Positions 45,697 to 55,399 of a stretch of DNA of 64,000 nt are shown piece by piece. The position numbers and the translations under genes are program-made. The stretch comes from Tridacna crocea (taxonomy: Eukaryota > Mollusca > Bivalvia > Cardiida > Cardiidae): the NCBI GenBank assembly GCA_943736015.1, contig OX031062.1, forward strand, positions 29,361,462 through 29,425,461. Direction: 5' to 3'. Every line of letters begins with the position of its first letter. Position 1 is the stretch's first letter. The notes under the pieces are model-generated. The model was not told the origin of the DNA, ran no database searches, and saw only the letters and a list, made by a program, of their open reading frames with translations.

Positions 45697-45908
45697 TTAA
45701 CTCTTAACCAAACAACAAAATTTTAGGTTTGTCCAAATTGAATGCACTTGCAAACAACAAAATAAAAGTAACTCAAAAATTGAAATTTGTTTCCAGCAGG
45801 GAAGAAAAACATTGTGGACATAGGAGAAAATGCTGATTTCGCCTTTTCCCACAATGTTTCCAGAAAGCTTCTTCTTCAAAGCCCTAAAAACCAGGGATTG
45901 TCTGTTAA
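45697..45908 (-). mobile_element. Family A element, diverged
   Basis: Core shortened and mismatched (ATGCTGATTTCGCC); ends on the TTAA that starts the next copy. Confidence 0.8.
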
Positions 45909-46133
45909 CTCTTTACCAAACGACAAAATTTTAGAATGGTCCAAACTGAAAGCATCTGCAGATGACAAAATAAAAGTGACAGGAAAATTGAAAATGGTTT
46001 TGGGAAGGGAAGAAAACAATGTGGAAAGGGGAGGAAATGCTGGTTACCTGCATTTTCTCTTTTTCCCACAATGTTTCCAGAAGGGTCCTTTCTCAGGGTC
46101 GTCAAAAGTAGGGATTGTGTGGTAATGGGTTAA
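45905..46133 (-). mobile_element. Family A element
   Basis: Complete with GGTAATGGGTTAA end; lies in the intron of the antisense P-like gene. Confidence 0.92.
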
Positions 46134-46359
46134 AGGGTAAAGAAGAACATGCATAACCCAGTACTGAAGAGGAATACTTTGGCTACATGTACATATTTAC
46201 AGTTAAATGTTACTGTACATGTAAATATCTTTTCCACAGTTTTCATTAATCTGTCAAATTAATGAGTATTGATGAAAGAAAGTTGAGGCAAGTGCTTGAT
46301 CCAGATTTGAACCCTGTTTCAGTCATATATGGGCTTCATTAATCCAAACTGATTGTTAC

Positions 46360-46476
46360 CTTGAAATGTTTGCTTTTTGACAAGTTCATCGAAGTTGACA
46401 TAAACTTCTGCATGTCGCTTCCTACGACGTCCAATCCTTCTCCTACGACTCCGCACACTATGCTTACCCACCATAT
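46360..46476 (-). CDS. Upstream exon of P-element-like gene
   Basis: An open exon between a CTTGCAG|AT acceptor and a CAAG|GTAACA donor. It encodes MVGKHSVRSRRRRIGRRRKR, then HAEVYVNFDELVKKQTFQ. The first 20 residues are very arginine-rich, which could be a nuclear localisation signal. Its last base (G) joins AT of the next exon to give GAT, so the reading frame continues across a ~1.6-kb intron. The two bases before the ATG suggest either an upstream exon or a spliced 5' untranslated region; no THAP zinc finger was seen upstream. The gene lies antisense inside NitFhit intron 8. Confidence 0.65.
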
Positions 46477-47064
46477 CTGCAAGATGGTAAAAAAAATGTT
46501 AGCATATGTATCTTCAAATTTCATTTTTTGTTTTGCATTCTACCTATTTAGCTATTATTTAATTACCATGTACGAGAAAGTCAAATTTCTGTTTATTTCT
46601 ACTAGTTAATAAAAGAAACCAGCAAGTCACCAGCTAGTAACTAGCAGTTCACTCCTGCAGTTATCAATGTGCTGGTAACAGGCACTTTTACTTTTTTCTA
46701 AAAAGTTTTCTGCTCTTTTTAAAGTGGTCTTAGTATATTGTAATGTAGTTTAGAAAGCATTTACATAAGCTGCTGTTATTTTGTTGTCCGCATAGCTTTT
46801 ACTAAAGCTATCTGGTAAAGAGATTAGTTACAATGGCAAATAATGGGGTTGTTCCCAGTGTAGGCAACTTTATGTGCCATAAGAGATTTACAAATAAAAA
46901 AAAAATGCCTAAATAAATATGATAACTAATAAAATGTGTGGAAGTATTTTAACACAGTTTAAAAATAACAAAGTTTTGAACTAGACTTAACTTTTATCAA
47001 GAATCAAATACCAGTAAAAAAAAAGGATCCTTAAAAAATCTGTTGACAAACATTTTACATCTTA

Positions 47065-47740
47065 CAACATCGACTACAACTTGCGCAATATTTGACTGTA
47101 ATAACCCCTTTTTCAACTGCCCTGTAATCGATCCGAGAATTGGAAATCATGATATTTTTTACACTAAGCCATAGAGAAATACTTTTCCTTTTCAACTGTG
47201 GTAACAACTATACAAGAAGAACTTCTTAAATTTCTCAAATTTGGACAGGATGAGAACAACTATCACTCCGGTCTCGCTATCCTCCGCCATCTTGATACGA
47301 ATTGCGCAATATTTGACTAAAATAACCCCTTTTTCAACCGCCCTGTTACAGATCTGATAATTGGAAATCATGGTATTTTTTTACATCCAGCCACAGAGAA
47401 ATACTTTTCCTTTTCAACTGTGGTAATAACTAGACAAGAAGGCTTCCTCAATTTCTAAAATTTGGTCAGGATGATGACAACTATCACCCCAGTGTCCCTA
47501 TCCTACGGCCATCTTGATACGAATTTTTTCTGAAAAAGGGACTTTTTTACCTGTGCTGTATTCGATCAAAGAACTGAAGACCAACGAAATTTTGGCCCCA
47601 GGTCATAAAGAAATAGTTTTTCTTTACAAATATGCAAATACAACAACACGACCGGTTCGATAATTCGTTTAAAATGGTTATAACTAACCTATATAGGTCT
47701 CGTCATATTCGCCGCGTCCTTCCGCCATCTTGAAATAAAT
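47065..47740 (+). repeat. Tandem ~220-bp units with CAAGATGGC motifs
   Basis: Two clear units and a diverged third share TGCGCAATATTTGACT, CTTTTCCTTTTCAACTGTGG and, at each end, CCGCCATCTTGATACGAATT. On the minus strand the last is CAAGATGGCGGA, a YY1-like sequence. They lie upstream of the antisense P-like gene. Confidence 0.7.
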
Positions 47741-48729
47741 GTGTAAATAACAGAAAGTTGAACTGGCTTTTACTCTAGGTAGGGATCGAGAATCAAGGAA
47801 TTGTTGACATGAAGCCAATGTTGATTCATTTTTCTATGCAGTTTCAACTGAAAAGTTTCTACTTGGAAAGTATTTTATCTGATTTTAGGCTAAAAAATAC
47901 CACCATCTCCTTCATCAACCGTTTCACGCTTGGCAGTAAGCGTAATCAGGTGAGTTAGTGTTGAACGAAAATACGAACAAATAAAACACACAATTTCTAA
48001 ATTGATCAATGTAAGTGGTGGTTAAAAGAAAAATAGATGTTACAACTTACCTCATAAGAAGAAACTATTTGAACACTTGGCAAAACGTTGATTCGAAAGT
48101 CTGTCTTTTTTATGTTAAAATTCAAGATGGCGTCCGTTTTCAGATCTTGTTCCCTAGGGGCGAGTCAGAGAAAAACCGGAAGTTGATAAGCGTTTCTTAT
48201 CCCTGTGTATATAGAATCCCTGCCTTATCTAAGTTCTATTTTCAGTTATCATCTCTTTTCTGATGGCTTCCCTCTCTAAAAGAAGGTTGGCCAAAAACTG
48301 AAAAAACATGCCACAATTGCAAGTGGAAATATTTGCAATATGGAAATGTTTGCGAATTCGAAAAATGTGCATATTTTTCTGTTCATTAATTTTACCACAA
48401 GCATACCAACAAATAGTAAATGTCTTGAATTTGCAAAAAATTCTGTATGCAAAATAACCTTAATTGGTAATTTGCAATTGTTTTTACAAATGTATAATTA
48501 TAACCACCTAATACAGTACATAATTTTCAAAATCTTCTTACGCACTTTTGTTTTGGAATACTGTGATATACAAAGACAAAAAGACATTGAAAAGAAATGC
48601 AGCTTTTCCAATTTCAAAAAACAGTTATAAGCCTGTTCAGCTCTATCCAACAACAAATGGTTGGACTTGTAACAGTAGAAAGCATTTGCAGATAATGAGA
48701 TTTGTGTGTTGTTAATAATAGAATAGCAT
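47741..48729. other. Unassigned sequence upstream of the P-like gene
   Basis: Contains one more AAGATGGCG motif near 48124. No THAP domain or other exon was recognised. Confidence 0.4.
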
Positions 48730-48917
48730 TTAACTCATTACCAGACGACATTATTTTAGACTTGTCCAAATCAAAAGAATTTGCAGATGACAAAATGAAG
48801 TGACTGATATTTTGAAATTTGTTTTGTGAAGGGTAGAAAACATTGTGGGAAAAGGAGAAAATGCTGGTTACACTTTTCAAGAAGCATCAAAAGTAGGGAT
48901 TTTGTGGTAATGGGTTA
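48730..48917 (-). mobile_element. Family A element with one core arm
   Basis: Left arm to ATGCTGGTTACAC, then a jump to AAGCATCAAAAG; the other arm is deleted. A worn copy follows to 49096. Confidence 0.85.
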
Positions 48918-49550
48918 AAAGGGTGAAAATGTTGCTAACCAGCATTTTCTCCTTGTCAACAATGTTTTGGATCATTCCAAAGAGAGATCTACCATTCTAA
49001 AGAGAAATATAATCATTTGAGACACGTCAAATTTGTCATCTGCAAATCCCATATATTTGGACAAGTCTAAAATTTAGTTCTTTGATAAGGAGTTAAGAAT
49101 AGCAAAAAGGAAAAGACATCAACATACAGGATATTCTTTAGTCTTTACCAAACAACTAAAACAAGGCCACTTCCAATAAAAAAAAAAAAAAAAAATTGTA
49201 CTGTAAAAGATAGAAATTGAGGGAAGAAAAAAGGAGAAAATGATGCTGGTTACCAGCATTTTCTCCTATTCTGACAATGATTTCAGATATCAGATATTAC
49301 AGATCATGGACATTTTGCCTACAGATATGTTTGCGCAACAATGGCTCTTGATATTTTATGGGTGAAATACACGTACAGCAAAGTTTGCAAATTTTTCAAT
49401 TTTTCAAAATCACTAAAATTTTCATATTGCTCATACAGTGTCACTGTAGAATGATGTTTTCAGAGTTATCTTCTTCAAGTTTATTCTTGGATGTACCTGT
49501 AATGAGGAAATATAAACACCACATATATACATGCATTATTGTCCTTTCAG

Positions 49551-49619
49551 CATGTGCATGTCCATATTCTGCCAAGACATGTGGGAGACTTTGAAAAGAA
49601 TGATCAGATATATGATGAG
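49551..49619 (+). CDS. NitFhit: NitFhit coding exon 9 (HIT motif)
   Basis: Starts HVHVHILPRHVGDFEKNDQI and ends YDE. HVHVH is the histidine-triad motif whose central histidine forms the nucleotidyl intermediate in Fhit. The acceptor is CCTTTCAG|CAT and the donor GAG|GTAAGA. It is separated from exon 8 by a ~6.5-kb intron holding the antisense transposase-derived gene. Confidence 0.94.
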
Positions 49620-49650
49620 GTAAGAATCTTTTTTCTATGGAGTTTGCCGC

Positions 49651-49876
49651 TTAACCCTTTACCAAACAATCCGTTGTTTTTACGACCCAGAGATAGCAGC
49701 TTTTTGAAAACTTTGTGGGAAAAGGAGAAAATGCTGGTTACCAATATTTTCGCCTTTTCCCACAATGTTTTCACCTTTCAATTCAAATTTCAATTTTTGA
49801 GTTATGTTTATTTTGTGGTCTGCAAGTGCTCTCAGTTTGGACCAGTCTAAAATTTTATCATTTGGTAAAGGGTTAA
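49651..49876 (+). mobile_element. Family A element after NitFhit exon 9
   Basis: Complete, 31 bases after exon 9; core ATGCTGGTTACCAATAT is slightly eroded. Confidence 0.9.
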
Positions 49877-49951
49877 CTTGGACAGGGAAGAAAATACTGT
49901 TGGAAATGAGAAATGCTGACTACCAACATTTTAACCTTCTCCACAATGTTT

Positions 49952-50398
49952 TTAACCCATTGCCACACAATCCCTACTTTTGACAACCATGAGAAACCAT
50001 GAGAAAGAAGCCTTTAGAAAACATTGTGGGAAAAGGAGAAAATGCTGGTAACCATTATTTTCTCCATTTCCCACAATGTTTTCTACACTTCACATAATAA
50101 TTTCACTTTTCAGTCACTTTTAGTTTGTCATCTGCAAATGCTTCCTTTCTTACTGGCGTATTTTGCCTCTCACCTCTACTGAAGCATGGGATGTGAGAAA
50201 AGTAGTCGGTGGCTTTGGAAAGAAAGTTGTGTTAGTAGTACTGGTATGAGAAAGCCAGGAAACACATGTGCGTCACCGACCGCCATGATATGATCTTAGC
50301 TGTTAAAGTGGTGTTTAACCCCAATACAACCAACAACCAACCAGCAAATGCTTCCTATTTGGATAAACCTGAGATTTTGTCATTTGGTAATGAGTTAA
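49952..50398 (+). mobile_element. Family A element split by a SINE
   Basis: Parts 49952-50146 and 50344-50398 form one copy. Its CTGCAAATGCTT box is the SINE target site. Confidence 0.9.
50147..50343 (+). mobile_element. 5'-truncated SINE with 13-bp target duplication
   Basis: Opposite orientation to the 3.1-kb copy; the tRNA head is missing and the end is CCAATACAACCAACAACCAA. It is flanked by GCAAATGCTTCCT on both sides (50134-50146 and 50344-50356) and interrupts a family A element. Confidence 0.85.
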
Positions 50399-50501
50399 AA
50401 GCTTTTTCTTTGAGGGTTATTAAAACTTGGTTTGGTTTGGTAAGAGTTAAAAGTCTTTATTTTAGACTTCTGCTTAAGATGATTTTCTCTGATTATTACA
50501 G

Positions 50502-50609
50502 TTGGAAAAACATGATAAAGACTTGGAAACAGATAGAATTAAAGGCCGATTGCGAAGTGTAGAGGACATGAATCAAGAAGCCTTGGAACTGCGATCATAC
50601 TTTGTATGA
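50502..50609 (+). CDS. NitFhit: NitFhit last coding exon
   Basis: Reads LEKHDKDLETDRIKGRLRSV, then EDMNQEALELRSYFV and TGA, matching the Fhit C-terminus (LQKHDKEDF...EEMAAEAAALRVYF). The acceptor is TTATTACAG|TTG. It has 35 codons plus stop. Confidence 0.92.
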   Translation: MEKHDKDLETDRIKGRLRSVEDMNQEALELRSYFV

Positions 50610-50762
50610 CTTCTGCTATGACAGAAAGATGGAATAGAATTTGATACAACACCACTACCTGTTACCTGAAACCCTTTGAGAATGAGTTGAAGAATGTCTG
50701 AAAAACATGTCTTGCCATTTACTAAATTTGTTTTAGGTATGTCAAAAAAATCACACCATTAC

Positions 50763-50768
50763 AATAAA
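50763..50768 (+). terminator. Candidate poly(A) signal of NitFhit
   Basis: AATAAA about 150 bases after the NitFhit stop codon, before the next repeat. It is the first canonical hexamer downstream of the stop. Confidence 0.5.
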
Positions 50769-50975
50769 TGCTAATATAACCGGTTATTGTTCAGTCCCAA
50801 GGTTTAAGGTACCTGAGGTCATCTGCAAATGCTTTCAATCTGGATGTATCCAAAATTTTGTGAATTGGTTGGGCGTTAAGACATGCTTTTAGACAGTTGT
50901 GAATAATACGCTTGATCACCTTTGCCTATAACAGGCAATTAATCATTTTCCTTTATCATTTTCAGTTACTATCTT

Positions 50976-51206
50976 TTAAACCTGTACCAAACGACATTTA
51001 TCGTAGACTAGCCCAAATTGGAAGCATTTGTTGATGAAAAGAATTAATGTGACTTAGAAATTGAAATTTATGTTGGGAAGGGTAGAAAACATTGTGGGAA
51101 AAGGAGAAAATGCTGGTTACCAGCATTTTTTCCTTTTTCCACAATGTTTTCAGAAGGCTTCTTTCTAAGGGTCGAGAATACCCAGGATTGTTTGGTAAAG
51201 GGTTAA
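50976..51206 (-). mobile_element. Family A element downstream of NitFhit
   Basis: Complete, core perfect except one arm base. Confidence 0.9.
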
Positions 51207-51333
51207 ACAAATAGAAATAATCAGATAATTCTTATGAGGTATGGCAGAAATTGGATTTAATTTTATTTATAAAGTGAGATTTCGAAAAAGGATCTGTGCT
51301 TCATGGGAAATTTTATAATTTCAAGGAAAGTAT

Positions 51334-51561
51334 TTAATCCTTTACCACACAATCCGGACTTTTAACACCTCTGTGAATGAAGCCTATTGAAAACATAGTG
51401 AGAAAAGGAAAAAATGCTGGTAACCAGCATTTTCTCCTTTTCCCACAATGTTTTCTTCTCTGCCTGAAACAAATTTCAATTCTTTAGTCACATTTATTTT
51501 GTCGTTTCAAAGGTTTTCATTTTGGGCCAGTCTAACATTTTGTTGTTTGGTTAAGAGTTAA
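51334..51561 (+). mobile_element. Family A element
   Basis: Complete; core ATGCTGGTAACCAGCAT. Confidence 0.9.
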
Positions 51562-51832
51562 TGGATTATTGTTTCCGTAGAGAAAGTATACTCAGGAGTA
51601 TATGTAGAGCTATTATTTCACAAAATACAGTAAGAATAGTTTCCTTTTTGATTGATTTGTTTATATATGTTTCTAGAGAAAACAAAAGGAATTTTATTTG
51701 TCCTGTTGTTAATTGTTTTGATAGTTGTTAATGTATTGCTGTCATAAAACCAGAATGATAAAATTATGTAGATCTAATAAATTATTTTACTTATTTTGTT
51801 GACGTTTTTTCTCAGGAGTGTTTTTACTTGGA

Positions 51833-52076
51833 TTAACCCTTTACAATACGATCCAAAATTTTAACAACCTTGATTGATAAGGCAAGGCATTTGAAAGCTT
51901 TGTGGGAAAAGGAGGAAATGCTGGTTGCCAGCATTTTCTCCTTTTTCCACAAAGTTTTCTTCTCTTTTGAAAAAAAAAAATATACAAGTACTGGAACATA
52001 TACACAGTTAATTTGTTGTCTGCAATTACTTTCAATTTAGACATGTCAAGAATTGTGTGGCTTGGTAAAAAGTAAA
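51833..52076 (+). mobile_element. Family A element with a covaried outer stem
   Basis: Stem GCTTTGTGGG pairs with CCACAAAGTT in place of the usual CATTGTGG / CCACAATG. Confidence 0.88.
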
Positions 52077-52189
52077 CAATAATTCAAGGAATTGATTAAC
52101 CCCAACAATCCTTATGACAATATGATACAATATATGACAGTCCTCTATCATCATCCACTGCAATGATTTACCTTTTGTTCACACTAAAG

Positions 52190-52378
52190 GCCGGATAATA
52201 TTTAACTATAGACGTGATGACAAAATTTTAGACTTAACTATGCTTGAGACATTTGTATATGATATTACAAGTGAAAATTAATGTGGTCAGAATAAGTGAC
52301 TTGAAATGTTTGAGAACATTTTGGGCTACTAAAAAATGCTGGTTACCGGCATTTTCTCCTTATCCCAGGCTTGATCAC
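52190..52378 (-). mobile_element. Truncated family A element
   Basis: Breaks off inside the core right arm (TTTTCTCCTTATCCCA) where the Tc1-bearing segment begins. Confidence 0.65.
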
Positions 52379-52494
52379 TATATTTGCAATATTCATATCA
52401 TCATAGACATGTTCATGTACTGAACCAAAGAAGAAACTTCCGATTTTGATGCATAGCTTTTTAATGTAATGAAAAGAAATCGACATACCCAATA

Positions 52495-52680
52495 CCCTAC
52501 ATATGCTCGGACGCATGAGGTCGCTGGGGATGTTGGCAATTGTAGCCATTCTATTCGATACCTTTGGCAACATTTCTCAGCAACAAGACATACAGAAGAT
52601 TTACCACGTAGTGGACGTGGACCCGCGCGTCACGACGCCTGATCAAGACCGCTTATCATGACCACACGCAATACTCTGCG
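52495..52680 (+). pseudogene. Tc1-like transposase N-terminal fragment
   Basis: Reads GDVGNCSHSIRYLWQHFSAT, then TEDLPRSGR, and after a one-base shift RVTTPDQDRLIMTTRNTLR. The order matches the paired-like DNA-binding region of Tc1-like transposases (helix, SGRPRVTTPxQDRLI). Broken at about 52685 by unrelated repeats. Confidence 0.7.
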
Positions 52681-52739
52681 TTAAGGTAGTTGACCTGTAA
52701 TAGGCCTAGTGCAGCATGGCATAAAACTTCTTGACAGTT

Positions 52740-53000
52740 GATAAAGACAGATTTGTACAAATATAATACCTTTGCACATTTTTAACCGACAAATTTCTTT
52801 GATGTCTATTTTGAAATTACTTGTTGATACTTTTGTGAGTTTCCAGAAAAGGGAGGTAATTTTCATATCCATTTGTAATGAAAATATAGTGGTTTTATAT
52901 TTATAAATGATAATTCTAGGAAGGACAAAAAGGAAGAAGTGGTTCGGTGAAAGTAGTACAATAATACTCATCTTTAATCTTAGCAAATTTTCTAGAATAC
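52740..53000 (-). repeat. Dispersed repeat E, copy 2
   Basis: Inverted partner of the copy at 32.7 kb. It lies within the material that splits the Tc1-like remnant. Confidence 0.75.
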
Positions 53001-53128
53001 TATTATAGTGGAAACAGCTGTTTTCCATTACGTGTCCACTACGCGTTAAGGTATACGTGGACGTCGTCCTTGCGTTGGCTGTGTGTTGACATAACATCAC
53101 CATGTCAATCATGTTACACATGGTATCA

Positions 53129-54741
53129 AGACAGCTCCCCGACAAGACAGTTCCGCGACTCGAGTATCTTCGCGTGGATCTCACCTTGGCGGATCGAGCC
53201 CGATTTCGAGATTCCTGCGGTACGCCCCCTATCGGATGCTGTTTTTATCCCACTTTGCATCTCATTCCTGATAGCCAATGAAATATCGTTTTACAAACCG
53301 CTTGAAAATACAATAATTCAACATGAAGCAATAACCACAAACGTACTTCGACATTTCATCGTCAGGTGCTGGAATAGAGCCTAAAACCGACGATAATTGA
53401 TCGGTCACACTGAAACTTTCTGTAAATATTATTTGTCTACGTTTTTTCGGTAATAAATCATATCCTGCACACATCCACGGTGTTATCCATGTTTAATTTC
53501 TGTTTTTATCCGAAAGGTCGCGACCTTGCTTTATTTTTATCAAAGATGAAATGCTACGAGCGATTTGATTGTGCAGTTAAAGCTGGCTGCAACCAGTGAA
53601 AATGCATATCGCGGGAATGTCGAAATCAATCTCGATCCGCCGAGGGTAGAGTAGCGCAGTGGATCGTCCGTCACCCTTGACTTGCGAAGATGCAACTCAA
53701 GTTTTCGAGACAGTTCCCCGACAGATTTGAAGACAGTTCCCCCAACACTTTTGAAGACAGTTCCCCGACACTTTTCTCTCGTGCTAAATAAACTTTTTGT
53801 CGACAATTACGATTAAAAAAACCTGAGATATTAGACATATTTGTGTATTATTCATGTTGTGATCGGATTTTTTATACCGTGTGAAGATTTCTATGTACAC
53901 TGTCGATACGTATTCCCTCATGGGTGAATTCATAATGACCCAAGATTGTTATAAATATAGGGGCGCTTGAGAAAAATTTGAAAAAAAAAGGAATTTAGCC
54001 AGTGTGAAAGTAATTAAGAAAGCACGTTTCGAGATTGTTAGAAGATAATTCCTTAAATTCCTTTGAAAACTTTAATTTAGTTATGTGTATTCTTTTATGT
54101 TATAGAAATGCATTATGGAAAAAGGAGGGGGGGGGGTCACCTGACCTTAGTGAACTCTTTTTCAGTGTATCTGTTACACTCGGTCCATAATCTTAATATT
54201 TCAAAGCCATGTATGAACCATTCTGGAAAGTTTGGTATTTAGAAAAAAAAAAAAACTGCTGCAAAACTGTTTCTACAAACGAAGCTAAGTTTATAGAAAA
54301 TTATATACATTTCACGAGGCCATCACAGGAAATTGATTACAATCTTACAGTGACCAACTGTACATGACAATTACAGATAGAAACACTTCGATCAGCCATA
54401 AAAGAAAATTTATCCATGAAATTCGTCATCTTTTATTTATTATCATGATAATAATAGTTTGACATCGAACAAAAGTGTCGGGGAACTGTCTTCAAAAGTG
54501 TCGGGGAACTGTCTCTGTTGTATGTATGATACAGACTATAGTAAGGTCGTCTGCGGATATATAACCCATGTACTCTCTTTGAATAGTAGTAGTTGTTGTT
54601 ATATTGTTGTCGTGTATACATGCTTATAATTCTTTTGAATATATTTCTATAATACTATATTCATGTTACTTCAATATATGCAGCCTACCAAAACAAGAAT
54701 ATAAAACATAAAAACTTGTGTCGGGGGAACTGTCTTTTCGG
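53129..54741. repeat. Inverted clusters of a ~21-bp motif
   Basis: GACAGTTCCCCGACAC recurs head-to-tail at 53129-53152 and 53704-53778 on the plus strand, and as GTGTCGGGGAACTGTC at 54471-54515 and 54717-54740. The arrangement resembles subterminal repeats of one transposon whose interior is AT-rich and non-coding. Confidence 0.6.
53156..53700. mobile_element. Palindromic-end element D, copy 2
   Basis: The same ends (TCTTCGCGTGGATCTCACC and its inverted partner near CTTGCGAAGATGC) and the same core (AATGAAATATCGTTTTACAA), longer by ~130 bp than copy 1. It sits inside a GACAGTTCCCCGACA motif cluster. Confidence 0.7.
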
Positions 54742-54869
54742 CCTTGGCAACAGTAACTAAGGTAGTCGGTTTATCTTATCACCACAGATCCATGTATTGT
54801 CTTCAGTTCCCTTACAGATACACACCATCGCTGGATAAGGCAGATAGTGTTCTAACCCGATCCTGTCCC

Positions 54870-55390
54870 AACCTCCAATGAGTCAAGATTTTCCATTCAT
54901 CAGAGTGATGGCAGGGTCCTTGTATACCGTAAAAGAAATTAACGTAATGCGGACTTTTGTGTACTTGAACACGATTGTTTTGGGGGCGCAGGTTCTGTTT
55001 CGGTCTGGGCAGGCCTCATTGGGTATGGAATTTGAATTCCCAGCCCTAAAAAGATGCGATTCTTGCGGGGTACGTCATCCGACTGTTTCAAAAGAAAACC
55101 AACATCACTTGTTTCAACATAATAATGCTACGAGCTATACAGCTAGATATATTTTGAAACATTCTCCAGGACGAATAATATTGCTTCATTAATCATCGGC
55201 CCGCCTAAAGTCCAGATGTGAATCCCATCGAACACTTGTGGGATAATTTTGACCAACATGTTAGGCGTTGCCCAATTCCACCGTCGAACATCAATGAACT
55301 AAAGCTTTAATCCAGGAGTGGAATCAGAAATCAACACATATATGTGCCAACAATGACAGGCAGTACTCGCTGCTCAATGTGACTATATAA
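54870..55390 (+). pseudogene. Tc1-like transposase C-terminal fragment
   Basis: Reads ESRFSIHQSDGR-like text, then CVLEHDCFGGAGSVSVWAGL, an HNNATSYTAR block and SPDVNPIEHLWDNFDQHVRR through PIPPSNINELKALIQEWNQI. These are the DESRF, GGSVMVWGG, QDNARPHTAR and SPDLNPIEHLWD motifs of Tc1, with stops and shifts. It likely belonged to one element with the fragment at 52.5 kb, now separated by ~2.2 kb of insertions. Confidence 0.8.
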
Positions 55391-55399
55391 CCGGTATTA

